Below, in pieces: positions 44,586-52,712 of a stretch of DNA of 64,000 bases. The position numbers were made by a program, and so were the translations under genes. The DNA is taken from contig NZ_AXBB01000008.1 of assembly GCF_000473105.1 (NCBI RefSeq), forward strand, positions 1-64,000, in the 5' to 3' direction. The stretch's first letter is position 1; each line of letters starts with the position of its first letter. Under the pieces are notes generated by a model that was given only the letters and a program-made list of their open reading frames with translations, made no database searches and had not been told where the DNA came from. Origin of the DNA: Phaeobacter inhibens DSM 16374. GTDB lineage: Bacteria; Pseudomonadota; Alphaproteobacteria; Rhodobacterales; Rhodobacteraceae.

Positions 44586-46904
44586 TCAGATGGTGTGACC
44601 CCAGATGTTGTCGTAGCTGTCATCGAAGCCGTCATCGCTGGTCACGACACGGATCGCCTCGTAGCTGCCGGCATCACCGGTGGTGACCGCATTGATCCCG
44701 ACGCCACCCGAAGGCAGAGCGTCCTGGCCAAGCGAGCTGTAGCCGTTGACATTGGTCAGACCTTTGATGATCACGGTGGCCCCACCAGCAGAGATGGTGG
44801 TGTCGGTGCCATCGTCATTGACCGAAGCGGCCCCGTCATTCAGTGCCGCAAAGGCATCCTGTGCCGAAGTTCCGATCCCATCGCCGACATTGGTCACGCG
44901 GAAGGCCAGCACGTCGTGGTCTTCGTCGATATCAAAGTCATTGATGCAGTCGATCCCATCACCGGAGACAAACGAGGTGCCATCCCATTCCAGGTCGATG
45001 ATGAAGACATCCTTGCCATTGCCACCGGTCAGATCGTCATCTCCCGCGCCACCTTTCAGGTAGTCGTTGAAGTTGCCGGCCCCGCCATGCAGCGTGTCAT
45101 TGCCTTCACCGCCATCCAGGAAGTCATGGCCACGGCCACCATCCAGATTGTCATCGCCAACTTCGCCATAGAGGCAGTCGTCGCCGTTGTCGCCATTCAG
45201 GTCGTCAGCGCCGTTGCCGCCCAGAAGAACGTCATCGCCATTGCCGCCGTTCAGCTCATCGGCGCGATTGTCACCCATCAGCAGGTCGTCGCCATCATCG
45301 CCGTTGACGGTGTCTTTGCCGTCGCCGCCGCTCATGACGTCATTGCCAGTGCCGCCGTGCATCAGGTCATTGCCATGACCACCATACATGGTGTCGTCGC
45401 CTGCATCGCCATACAGCGTATCGGCCTGGTTGTTACCATAGATCAGGTCATCGCCATCGCCGCCTTTGACGGTGTCGTTGCCAGAGTTGCCGTATAGCAG
45501 GTCGTCGCCGACATTGCCGTGGACGCAGTCGTCGCCTTCGTTGCCATAGAGCGTATCATTGCCCTGGTTGCCATAAAGACGGTCCCGTCCGGTGCCACCA
45601 TAGCCTTCGTCGAAGCCACGACCGCCGATGATGACGTCATTGCCGGCTTCGCCGTACATGGTGTCATGGCCGGAACCGCCGCGAATGCGGTCATTGCCGG
45701 ATTCACCATAGTCGTAAGGCGTGTAGCAGTCGGGGCAGTCGACATCGCGCAGATTGGTTTCATCGCTGCCAGCATGCGATTGCGCGACGACTTTGTCGTC
45801 GTCATCGCAGCAGCTCCAGTCGATGTCATACCCGGCCTTGACCCGGCCATGGTCCCCAAAGATGAGGTCGCCCTGGGCACCGCCTTCGAGAACGTCATTG
45901 TCGCTGCCGCCGCGGATGGTGTCCTTGCCAGCATCGCCATTGACGTCATCACGTCCGGCACCACCGTCCATCAGATCGCGACCACGGCCGCCCTGCATCA
46001 GGTCGTCGCCGTTTTCGCCGAACATGGTGTCACGGCCGCCCTGACCATCCATGGTGTCATGGCCTTCGCCACCCAACATGCAGTCATGGCCATCTTCATT
46101 GGGACCTTTGCCAACCGGACCGCTGTCCGCGCCAAAGTCGAGATCGTCGTTCTGCGACTGGCGTTCGTCACCGAACATCTCGTCGTTGCCGGATCCACCG
46201 ATCACCAGGTCGTCGCCAAGACCACCTGCCATCCGGTCGTTGCCGCCCTGACCGTTCATCCGGTCATTGCCGCCACGGCCATACATGGTGTCATCGCCGT
46301 CGTAGCTGGTTTCGCCGGACTGACCTTGATCACCCCACATGCAGTCGTCACCACCTTCGCCGTCCATGCAGTCGTCGCCGAGATCGCCGTAGAGGTAGTC
46401 ACCGGCATCGCCGTTGTCCTCGTTGCCGTCGCCGTCATCACCAAAGATCTGGTCGTTGCCACTGCCGCCAAACACAGTGTCCTGCTCCTTGCCGCCCAGC
46501 AGCGAGTCATTGCCGTTTTCACCGTCGATGTAATCGCAGCCATCGCCGCCATCGATCCAGTCATCCCCGTCACGGGTCTGATGGGTGCCATTGCCACCGA
46601 ACAGGGTGTCATTGCCGCCATCGCCATTGATGGCGTCATCGCCGCCGCGGCCTTCGATATAGTCCTGGCCGGACTGACCATCGAGCCGGTTGTTGCGCCC
46701 GTTGCCATAGACGGCGTCATTGCCGCCGCCGGCCGCGGCGTTGTCGCCAGCGTCGTGGTCGTTCAGGTTGATGATATTGCCGTCGGTGCCACCACGTTCG
46801 GTGGTGCCATCGTTGTAATTTGGTGAGAACTTGTCATCGCTGAATTCGATTTCGCACTCAGGATTGCAAACTTCCCAGTCTGGGTTGTCGTCTGGTCTAC
46901 CCAT
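44586..46904 (-). CDS. large RTX calcium-binding protein with cysteine motifs
   Basis: 772 residues, very acidic. After an N-terminal 45 residues (DWEVCNPECEIEF) come more than 30 RTX-type repeats (about 60-630), interrupted near residue 375-425 by a non-repeat insert with SCCDDDDK and DCPDCYTPYDYG. The last 140 residues are a beta-rich export region ending DNIWGHTI, not the DDFxF end of the other RTX proteins here. About 13 cysteines are visible, unusual for type I cargo. The start at 46904 is fixed by AGGAGG 9 bases upstream. Its exporter follows. Likely a surface or matrix protein. Confidence 0.88.
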   Translation of the reverse strand: MGRPDDNPDWEVCNPECEIEFSDDKFSPNYNDGTTERGGTDGNIINLNDHDAGDNAAAGGGNDAVYGNGRNNRLDGQSGQDYIEGRGGDDAINGDGGNDTLFGGNGTHQTRDGDDWIDGGDGCDYIDGENGNDSLLGGKEQDTVFGGSGNDQIFGDDGDGNEDNGDAGDYLYGDLGDDCMDGEGGDDCMWGDQGQSGETSYDGDDTMYGRGGNDRMNGQGGNDRMAGGLGDDLVIGGSGNDEMFGDERQSQNDDLDFGADSGPVGKGPNEDGHDCMLGGEGHDTMDGQGGRDTMFGENGDDLMQGGRGRDLMDGGAGRDDVNGDAGKDTIRGGSDNDVLEGGAQGDLIFGDHGRVKAGYDIDWSCCDDDDKVVAQSHAGSDETNLRDVDCPDCYTPYDYGESGNDRIRGGSGHDTMYGEAGNDVIIGGRGFDEGYGGTGRDRLYGNQGNDTLYGNEGDDCVHGNVGDDLLYGNSGNDTVKGGDGDDLIYGNNQADTLYGDAGDDTMYGGHGNDLMHGGTGNDVMSGGDGKDTVNGDDGDDLLMGDNRADELNGGNGDDVLLGGNGADDLNGDNGDDCLYGEVGDDNLDGGRGHDFLDGGEGNDTLHGGAGNFNDYLKGGAGDDDLTGGNGKDVFIIDLEWDGTSFVSGDGIDCINDFDIDEDHDVLAFRVTNVGDGIGTSAQDAFAALNDGAASVNDDGTDTTISAGGATVIIKGLTNVNGYSSLGQDALPSGGVGINAVTTGDAGSYEAIRVVTSDDGFDDSYDNIWGHTI

Positions 46905-47268
46905 CTTAAACATCCTCCTAATTAATATACCGGGAGTGTGTTGCGCCCCCCGACGCGACCCGCCCCCTTTAGAAACCTGACCAGGGAAAAATGGGTGTGG
47001 GACCTGGCCAGTGACACAAGACCGCTTGGGTCTCTGATGATGAGTGCACCGCAAATCGGGCGGGGCGGATGCCCCCAAATGGGGACAAATTCATATTAAA
47101 TTGTTGGTTTCCGGAAGCGCTGTGCCAAGACTGGGTGGATGACCGTGCAAAGACATGTGGAACAGGCACGAAAGCCCAGACCCGGGCAGATATTTGGGAC
47201 AGGCTTGCTGCCAGGATCTGGCGCAGCGCCTCCGGAAGAGAGAAGACTCTTTTTTCCTTTATTAGAGC
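46905..47268 (-). other. upstream region of the large RTX gene
   Basis: 364 bp with no gene I can support. A 67-codon plus-strand frame (47069-47272) has no ribosome site. Read leftward, the last 20 bases before the ribosome site are AT-rich (GGTATATTAATT), a probable -10 region; I see no clear -35. The region should hold a promoter separate from the regulator genes upstream. Confidence 0.5.
46914..46919 (-). promoter_or_regulatory. ribosome site that decides the RTX start
   Basis: AGGAGG directly abuts an ATG (46913-46911), too close for initiation, and stands 9 bases before the next in-frame ATG (46904-46902). The second ATG is therefore the likely start. Confidence 0.7.
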
Positions 47269-48147
47269 CTAATCAGATATGATTTCATCCCGTTGTGGAT
47301 CAGGATCAGCTGTTGTGGTTTCAACGAAATCAGCAAAGCTCGCCCAGTGGATCTGGGCCTCGGCCCAGGCGGTGCTGGCCGCAGATGCAATCCGACTGTG
47401 ATACAGCGTGCCAGCGGCCAGTCCGAGGGCCAGGATCAGGGCCAGAAACCCGCCACGGCTGACAGCGCCGGCCAGCCTCTGGCGTAGCCCACGACCGGTA
47501 TTGGACTGTTCGGCAATCACCTTGGCAAAACTTTTGCGCAACACCGGCTCCAGTTCGATGCGCAGCGCCCCCTCCATCCGGTTCACCGCCTCTTCCAGCG
47601 TGTCGATCCGGGCGTTCAACGCCTTGCGATCGGCTGCGGCCTTTTGGGTGTACATCTCGCCCAAACCGTCGTTGAGGGTGGCAAACATGGCGGTGATCCG
47701 CTTGTGCAATTCGATCAGATCGCCGCGTCCCGCAAGCGGCTGGCTGCCGCCGCGCAGATGCGCGGCCAACTGATCCAGATCGGCGGGCGCGAGGCCTGCG
47801 GCGGAGGTTGGCTGAGCCTGGGGTCCGCCAGATGATCCTTCTGCCAATTCGCCCACCTGTGATGGGTCGGATTGACCTGCGGGGCCGGCAGCGGGTGCCG
47901 CTGTCTTGGCTGGGCTAGTCCCCGTGCTGTCTGTCTCTATGGTGTCCGTGGGACTCTCCAATCCGGTTTCGGCTGGCGTTTGCGATGCAGGGACAGGCTC
48001 CCCGTCATCGGAATTCTGAGCGCTGGCCGTGGTGTAAGAGCTGCGGCGCTCTTGTGTGGCGAGGGCCGCAGCCCCAATCGAGGCCTGGGTTGGCGCGACC
48101 GGTGCGGGTGGCCCCTGGGTGAGGCTTTCGTGGGTCACTTTGTTCAT
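47269..48147 (-). CDS. unknown coiled-coil protein with a C-terminal membrane helix
   Basis: 292 residues; I do not recognise a family. Residues 1-120 are disordered (Ala, Pro, Ser, Thr-rich). About 125-215 is helical and probably coiled coil (DLDQLAAHLRGGSQPL, LHKRITAMFATLNDGLGEMY, ALNARIDTLEEAVNRMEGAL). One membrane helix follows (GGFLALILALGLAAGTLY, about 230-248) and an acidic tail of about 40 residues. Its ATG overlaps the stop of the LuxR-type regulator by four bases, so the two are cotranslated and probably work together. It could be a membrane tether, a secretion accessory or a signalling partner. Confidence 0.6.
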   Translation of the reverse strand: MNKVTHESLTQGPPAPVAPTQASIGAAALATQERRSSYTTASAQNSDDGEPVPASQTPAETGLESPTDTIETDSTGTSPAKTAAPAAGPAGQSDPSQVGELAEGSSGGPQAQPTSAAGLAPADLDQLAAHLRGGSQPLAGRGDLIELHKRITAMFATLNDGLGEMYTQKAAADRKALNARIDTLEEAVNRMEGALRIELEPVLRKSFAKVIAEQSNTGRGLRQRLAGAVSRGGFLALILALGLAAGTLYHSRIASAASTAWAEAQIHWASFADFVETTTADPDPQRDEIISD

Positions 48148-49337
48148 GACGCTCTCCCCAATGAGGATTGCCAGGTCAGCCGCTGCGCCATTTCGGTGCG
48201 CCCGGCGACCTCAAGCTTGGACAGCACCCTTTTGGCATAGGTGTTGAAGGTCTGTTCCTTGATGCCCGCGATATGTGCGGCTTCGCGGTTGGACAGCCCC
48301 AGCTGGATCAGGGCGGCCACCCGTGCTTCGCAGGGGGAGAGCCCCATTTTCTGGGCCAGCATTTCGATCCGCTGCTGATCCGGCTGGCGCGGCAGGATCG
48401 CCACCACCAGCGCCCGATGGGTGTCGGCGCAGAGATAGCAGGTCAGCGAGACCGGCAGCCGCATCCCCGATGTGGTGTCCTGAAGGAACAGGATCAGCTC
48501 TTGATTGGCACTGCCGGTACAGGTCTCTGAGGCGTGCTCGGCGGAGGTGCGGGCGCAGCTTTGCACTGCCGCATAAAAGGCGCGGGTCTCACTGCTGTTG
48601 GCACAGCGCAACACGCCGTCGTTGTTGTGCAAAAGATTGCCAGCCGCAAGCATGTCGCAACCGGCATCATTGCAATCCAGCAACCGGCCCGAGGCATCCA
48701 GCACCAGAACCGCGCTGTCACTTTTGGTGGAAATGGTCCAGAGCATCGCCTCGGAGGTGTCGCGCGCGGTTTTGGGCTCCGGCGTGCTGGTCAGCATCTC
48801 GCGCAATGCATCCTCGCGGGCCAGCGGCCAGATCGCAGGCAGGATCTCGATGCAATGGGCATCATGCTGGCTGCCTTCCAGATGCAGCGCGATCCGGTCC
48901 TCGCTGCCATCGGCAAAGCGGCAGGCAAACACCACCCAGCGGCCAGACCTGTGGCCAGAGGCATCCGCGCGCAGGGCCGCAGGATCAAGCCAGTCCGGCC
49001 AGCTGTTGGGGTGGCCCTGCGGATCATGCAGCTGCGTGCAATGGCAGAGCGATCCGCTGCGCAGCAGAGCCTGCAGCGTGCCTTTGCTGCGGCTGCCCTG
49101 TGCCCGCGCGGTCTGAGTGTCACTGCCCCGAACTGCACTGCCCCGAGCTGCATTGCTCTGGGAGTCACTGGCCGTCTCGCAGGTGGTCACCAGCAAACGG
49201 CGTGGTCCGGCAGACGCAGGTCCGGTGCAGTCGATCTCAGCTATGGCAGTGGTTGTGATGGATGAAACTTGTCTTTGAAACGATCGCGCAAAAGCGATCT
49301 CGCCCGTGTGGATCACGGCGCCCCCGAACACATTCAT
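48144..49337 (-). CDS. LuxR-family transcription regulator
   Basis: 397 residues from ATG 49337, with GGGGGG 5 bases upstream; an ATG five codons earlier lacks spacing. The C-terminal 60 residues hold a LuxR/GerE helix-turn-helix (LSPCEARVAALIQLGLSNRE, AAHIAGIKEQTFNTYAKRVL). The middle (about 195-300, including SDSAVLVLDASGRLLDCNDA) looks like a PAS-type sensor; there is no receiver domain with a phospho-acceptor Asp. The N-terminal part is not recognised. The same strand carries the unknown membrane protein, the RTX gene and the second T1SS, so it is a good candidate regulator of that set. Confidence 0.78.
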   Translation of the reverse strand: MNVFGGAVIHTGEIAFARSFQRQVSSITTTAIAEIDCTGPASAGPRRLLVTTCETASDSQSNAARGSAVRGSDTQTARAQGSRSKGTLQALLRSGSLCHCTQLHDPQGHPNSWPDWLDPAALRADASGHRSGRWVVFACRFADGSEDRIALHLEGSQHDAHCIEILPAIWPLAREDALREMLTSTPEPKTARDTSEAMLWTISTKSDSAVLVLDASGRLLDCNDAGCDMLAAGNLLHNNDGVLRCANSSETRAFYAAVQSCARTSAEHASETCTGSANQELILFLQDTTSGMRLPVSLTCYLCADTHRALVVAILPRQPDQQRIEMLAQKMGLSPCEARVAALIQLGLSNREAAHIAGIKEQTFNTYAKRVLSKLEVAGRTEMAQRLTWQSSLGRAS

Positions 49338-49539
49338 GTTGCCCCCCGGCATATCAAAACGAATATGAACCAGCCTAGCATATCGCCGGTGCCGTCAAAT
49401 TGCGCAGAGGGCGTACCCCTTCGGACGAGGCGATTCGGAGCTGTTAGGGGGCTGTCTGATGATCAACCAGTGGGAGAACCCGCAGGACATTGAGTTTTCA
49501 TCAATATCTAGCGGGATTACCCTGGGTAACCCACAAGTC

Positions 49540-49592
49540 ACAGTCTGAACCGTCTTCTGAAATTTCAGTAATATTTATATATTTCAGACTGT
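49540..49592. promoter_or_regulatory. nested palindromes, probable regulator sites
   Basis: ACAGTCTGAA (49540-49549) and TTCAGACTGT (49583-49592) are perfect 10-bp complements; between them is the perfect palindrome CTGAAATTTCAG (49557-49568), which repeats the inner CTGAA/TTCAG half-sites. The spacer is very AT-rich (TAATATTTATATATTT), like a promoter core. Several sites for one dimeric regulator are likely. Confidence 0.5.
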
Positions 49593-49866
49593 TACGTTTT
49601 GGCGAAGATCCGCCTGTTGTGAGGGCCTATCTGAGAGACCTACCTCAGAAGAGGTATGGGCGTTGCGTCTGCGGGAGCAAAGGGAGAGTGATTCCATCTT
49701 TGGCGTGAGGATTCGACACAATGATACGCGCTCAGGTTGTCGAGTCTTGCGAAATATGGCCTGAAATTGAGAAATTACCACATCTTTGGATTCAGGCCAG
49801 ATGAGGATATTCCTGTTGATAAAACAAAAGCCTATATCAAAAACAATACTTTAGGAGGGATGCCTG

Positions 49867-50049
49867 ATGGCGCCAACATCTATCCAGGAGGTAAGTTTTT
49901 TAACAAAAACGGATGGATTCGGGCTATTTTGGAGTGCCGCAAAGCGGTGCAGCGCCGATATGGGCTGCGATTTGGAGGCAGGGGCCAGAGGTATTGGGGC
50001 CCGTCATTTTGGAAGACCCGATCAAACCACCGGTCGGGCCGTCGGCTGA
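49867..50049 (+). CDS. possible 60-residue protein of unknown function
   Basis: ATG 49867 lies 8 bases after AGGAGG in TTTAGGAGGG, nearly the same arrangement as at the large RTX gene. The product starts MAPTSIQEVSFLTKTDG and contains two Cys but no known motif. Another ATG (49860), one base after the ribosome site, opens a different frame. It could be a real small protein or a gene remnant. Confidence 0.3.
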   Translation: MAPTSIQEVSFLTKTDGFGLFWSAAKRCSADMGCDLEAGARGIGARHFGRPDQTTGRAVG

Positions 50050-50241
50050 GGGATCACCCTGGCAGGCGAGGTCTTAAAACGACCGTCATCTGATCGAAAG
50101 GACAGGACAGACACATAAGACAAGACCGGGGTGCCATCTGTGACGGGGGTCGCAGCTGCACCGCGTGGGCCAGGGCGGGATGTTCCAACCCCGCACCAAA
50201 GCCCAGTGACCTCCCTGTTCCGGAGATCATTCATTGAGACC

Positions 50242-50269
50242 ATCTGATCGTGTTCTGATCAGATTTTTT
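50242..50269 (+). terminator. terminator-like hairpin just before the regulator gene
   Basis: Perfect 8-bp stem ATCTGATC/GATCAGAT with a 7-base loop, then TTTTT, ending 19 bp before ATG 50289. Either it ends a short transcript from the region above or it is an attenuator in the regulator's leader. Confidence 0.6.
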
Positions 50270-50288
50270 AAGAGTATGGGGGTATATC

Positions 50289-51089
50289 ATGCCTGTGCAT
50301 ATTGTAGGCGAGAGTCGCTTGTTGCGCGACATGTTTCTGGCCATTTGCCAGAGCAACGACTACCAGATCGGGACCTGCTGCGATGAGCTGTCGACGCTCG
50401 CGGGGCTGGGGGTCGACGATCTGGTTTTATACTACAGCCATGAAACGGGACCGGAGCTGGTGGAGGAATTGCGCCAGTTCAAAGAGGGCAATGACGCCTC
50501 TCTGCTGATCCTGATCATGGGGCGCGAATGTTCCACCAGCATGCAGACTGCGCTCAGCGCCTACGCTGAGGCGGTGATCCCGCAACGCAAATCCGCAGAG
50601 GCGCTGATTGCGGCCCTGCGGGTGGTGCAAAGCGGCTATCGGATTGTGCCATCGGATATCTCAGCGGCGCTGCGGGCGGCGGATGTGACCACATCGGGGG
50701 GCGACCGCGCGGCAGAGACCCTGTCGACGGCCTCACCACCGGAACTGGAGCTTGCAGAGACTGTGCCTGCGGATCGGATCAATGGCAGTCTGCCGCAATC
50801 CGGTTCTGGCACAGGCGCTTTGACAGGGGACACAACCAGCCGTTCTGGCGCCACCGTTTCAACGGATCTGCGCCGCATGCCGGCTTCGGCTGCGGCCTGC
50901 GGATTGTCCGGGCGCGAATGGCTGATCCTGACCAAGCTGATCGACGGCGCCACCAATAAATCCATCGCCAATGAGCTGAGCATCTGCGAGGCCACGGTGA
51001 AGGTGCATCTGCGCACCTGTTTTCGCAAGATCGGCGCCAAGAACCGCACTCAGGCCGCGATCTGGGCGTCGGAGCAATTCCTGTCCTGA
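50289..51089 (+). CDS. LuxR-family regulator with a degenerate receiver-like domain
   Basis: 266 residues; GGGGG stands 7-8 bases before the ATG. Residues 1-120 are laid out like a response-regulator receiver (MPVHIVGESRLLRDMF, LLILIMGRECSTSMQTALSA, AEAVIPQRKSAEALIAALRV), but the strand that should end in the phospho-acceptor Asp reads DDLVLYYSHET. A 75-residue variable linker follows, then the LuxR/GerE helix-turn-helix (LSGREWLILTKLIDGATNKS, IANELSICEATVKVHLRTCF). This is the CsgD/VpsT-like layout; signalling by phosphorylation is unlikely. Likely a biofilm or exopolysaccharide regulator. Confidence 0.8.
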   Translation: MPVHIVGESRLLRDMFLAICQSNDYQIGTCCDELSTLAGLGVDDLVLYYSHETGPELVEELRQFKEGNDASLLILIMGRECSTSMQTALSAYAEAVIPQRKSAEALIAALRVVQSGYRIVPSDISAALRAADVTTSGGDRAAETLSTASPPELELAETVPADRINGSLPQSGSGTGALTGDTTSRSGATVSTDLRRMPASAAACGLSGREWLILTKLIDGATNKSIANELSICEATVKVHLRTCFRKIGAKNRTQAAIWASEQFLS

Positions 51090-51206
51090 CCCCACCGATT
51101 GGGGGCAGGGCAGGTCGGGACTGCGTCGGCCATGGGCTCATGCTGGGGGGCTGGGCCTCTGGTCGACGCAGATCATCCCGTGATCGGTATTCTCTGTTGT
51201 GAAGGG

Positions 51207-52451
51207 TCAGATCTTCAGCTGCTTGCTGGCGGGCAGGAGCGCGTTGATCTGACGGGCGTGCTCAGGCATGCAGCGGGTCAGGAAATCATAGGTTTCCACC
51301 ACATGGGCGCGGGCATTGGGGCCCAGATGGGCATAGGCGCCGGGATTGGCCAGCACATCCACCACCTGATTGGCCAGCGCGTCGGGATCAAAGAAATCCA
51401 CCAGCATGCCGGTCTCATTATGGGTCACCGCCTCGCGCACCGGCTCCACATCAGCGGCCACCACAGTGGCCTGCATCGACATGGATTCCAGCAACGACCA
51501 GCTGAGCACAAAGGGCATGGTCAGATAGATATGGCAGCGGCTGATGCGGATGATCTTGCACAGATCGCCGTAAGGCACCCGGCCGAGGAAATGCACCCGG
51601 CTCCAGTCGACGCTGTCGCCCAGCTCATCCTCCATCTCGCCGCGCAGACCTGCGGGGTGGGTGCTTTCGCGCCCGTAGGAGGTCTCATTGCCGCCGATCA
51701 TCAGGATCCGCGCATTGGGGCGGTCCGACAGGATCTTGGGCAGGGCGCGCATCATCACGTGAAAACCACGGGCGCGTTCCATATTGCGGGCGATATAGGT
51801 GATCACCTCATCGTCGCGGCTGAGCGGCTTGGGCAGGCGGCCGAGACCGATGCTGGCCTTGGCATCCGGCTGCAGCCGGTCGGTGCGGATGCCGTCATGG
51901 CTGACATAGATCTTGTCGTGAAAGCTTCTGGGGAAGCGGTCGCGCTGCCAGTAGGTCGGGCTGTGGCCCAGATCGACCACATCGATATTGGCAAAGGGCA
52001 CGGTGTTGCGGGCATGGGCAAAGAACCCTGCGTGTTCGCCGGGAGGGTTTTCCGGATCAAAGCCAACCAGCCCGCCAGTGGTGCGGTAGAAATATTCAAA
52101 GAAGCCGATGATCGGCACATCCGGCCAGACCTCTTTCATGAAGGTCAGCTCCCCCCAGCCGGTATGACCGATGATGATATCGGGTTTGAAGCCGTCTCTG
52201 GCCTCCAGCTGGCGCGCGGCGAGGGCGGCGCCAATGCCATTGCCGGCCGCGGCCTCCCAATCCTTGGACAGCCCATAGGCATCGGCAGCGGGCTGGTGAT
52301 GGCTTTTGTAGGTCGCGGTGGAGACGCCGGGCAGCTTCACATCGTTTCGCTGGGTCAAAAACACGATCTCATGCTCGCCCTGATCGGCCAGCCACTGGAT
52401 CATCTCCCGGTACTGGCCGGGCATGTTCTGGTGCACAAAGAGAAATTTCAT
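51207..52451 (-). CDS. glycosyltransferase family 4 protein
   Basis: 414 residues, GT-B fold. MKFLFVHQNMPGQYREMIQW opens the acceptor domain; EVITYIARNMERARGFHVMM and ARILMIGGNETSYG belong to the donor domain; LSWSLLESMSMQATVVAADV takes the place of the E-x7-E region, with only the second Glu clear. The HHQPAADAYGL segment and IIGHTGWGELTFMKEVWPD are seen in a subgroup common in alphaproteobacterial capsule loci. It is divergent from the pyruvyltransferase gene across 261 bp. Donor and acceptor are unknown. Confidence 0.85.
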   Translation of the reverse strand: MKFLFVHQNMPGQYREMIQWLADQGEHEIVFLTQRNDVKLPGVSTATYKSHHQPAADAYGLSKDWEAAAGNGIGAALAARQLEARDGFKPDIIIGHTGWGELTFMKEVWPDVPIIGFFEYFYRTTGGLVGFDPENPPGEHAGFFAHARNTVPFANIDVVDLGHSPTYWQRDRFPRSFHDKIYVSHDGIRTDRLQPDAKASIGLGRLPKPLSRDDEVITYIARNMERARGFHVMMRALPKILSDRPNARILMIGGNETSYGRESTHPAGLRGEMEDELGDSVDWSRVHFLGRVPYGDLCKIIRISRCHIYLTMPFVLSWSLLESMSMQATVVAADVEPVREAVTHNETGMLVDFFDPDALANQVVDVLANPGAYAHLGPNARAHVVETYDFLTRCMPEHARQINALLPASKQLKI

Positions 52452-52712
52452 ATCCTATCCATGCCGCGAGAGCGCCGCAGGCGCAACCCTTTGAAAAGCG
52501 GCAGGCGCAGGCTTGGGCAGGGTTTCACCTGCAAGGGCGGGCCGGATCTTTCCGGGCTTGTTCCCAGAGGTCACGGCGCTAACATGCGCGCAACGCAGCA
52601 ATCCCGGGGGCTGCGGCTGCCGGAGGCGCAAAAGCGCGGTTGCCGACCCCCTATTTTCAATAGGCCATACCATCCGTTTGCGGAGGCTATGGCGAGTAAC
52701 ATCTGGTGATAT

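Larger units (their letters stand above)
49338..50288. other. long AT-richer intergenic region between two LuxR-type genes
   Basis: 951 bp. Composition drops well below the flanking GC between about 49490 and 49920. It holds GGGATTACCC/GGGTAACCC (near 49513-49532), the dyads at 49540-49592, a 60-codon ORF with an ideal ribosome site (49867-50049) and a terminator-like hairpin (50242-50269). Frames at 49269-49493, 49490-49708 and 49737-50093 have no protein signature. It could be a shared control region, an RNA gene or eroded coding sequence. Confidence 0.5.

Noticed and set aside
47069-47272. 67-codon plus-strand frame before the large RTX gene
   Set aside because: No ribosome site, no motif, and it overlaps the end of the coiled-coil protein gene on the other strand.
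49737-50093. 118-codon frame between the LuxR genes
   Set aside because: Its start has no ribosome site and the second half is Arg-rich noise; only the shorter frame at 49867 has initiation signals.
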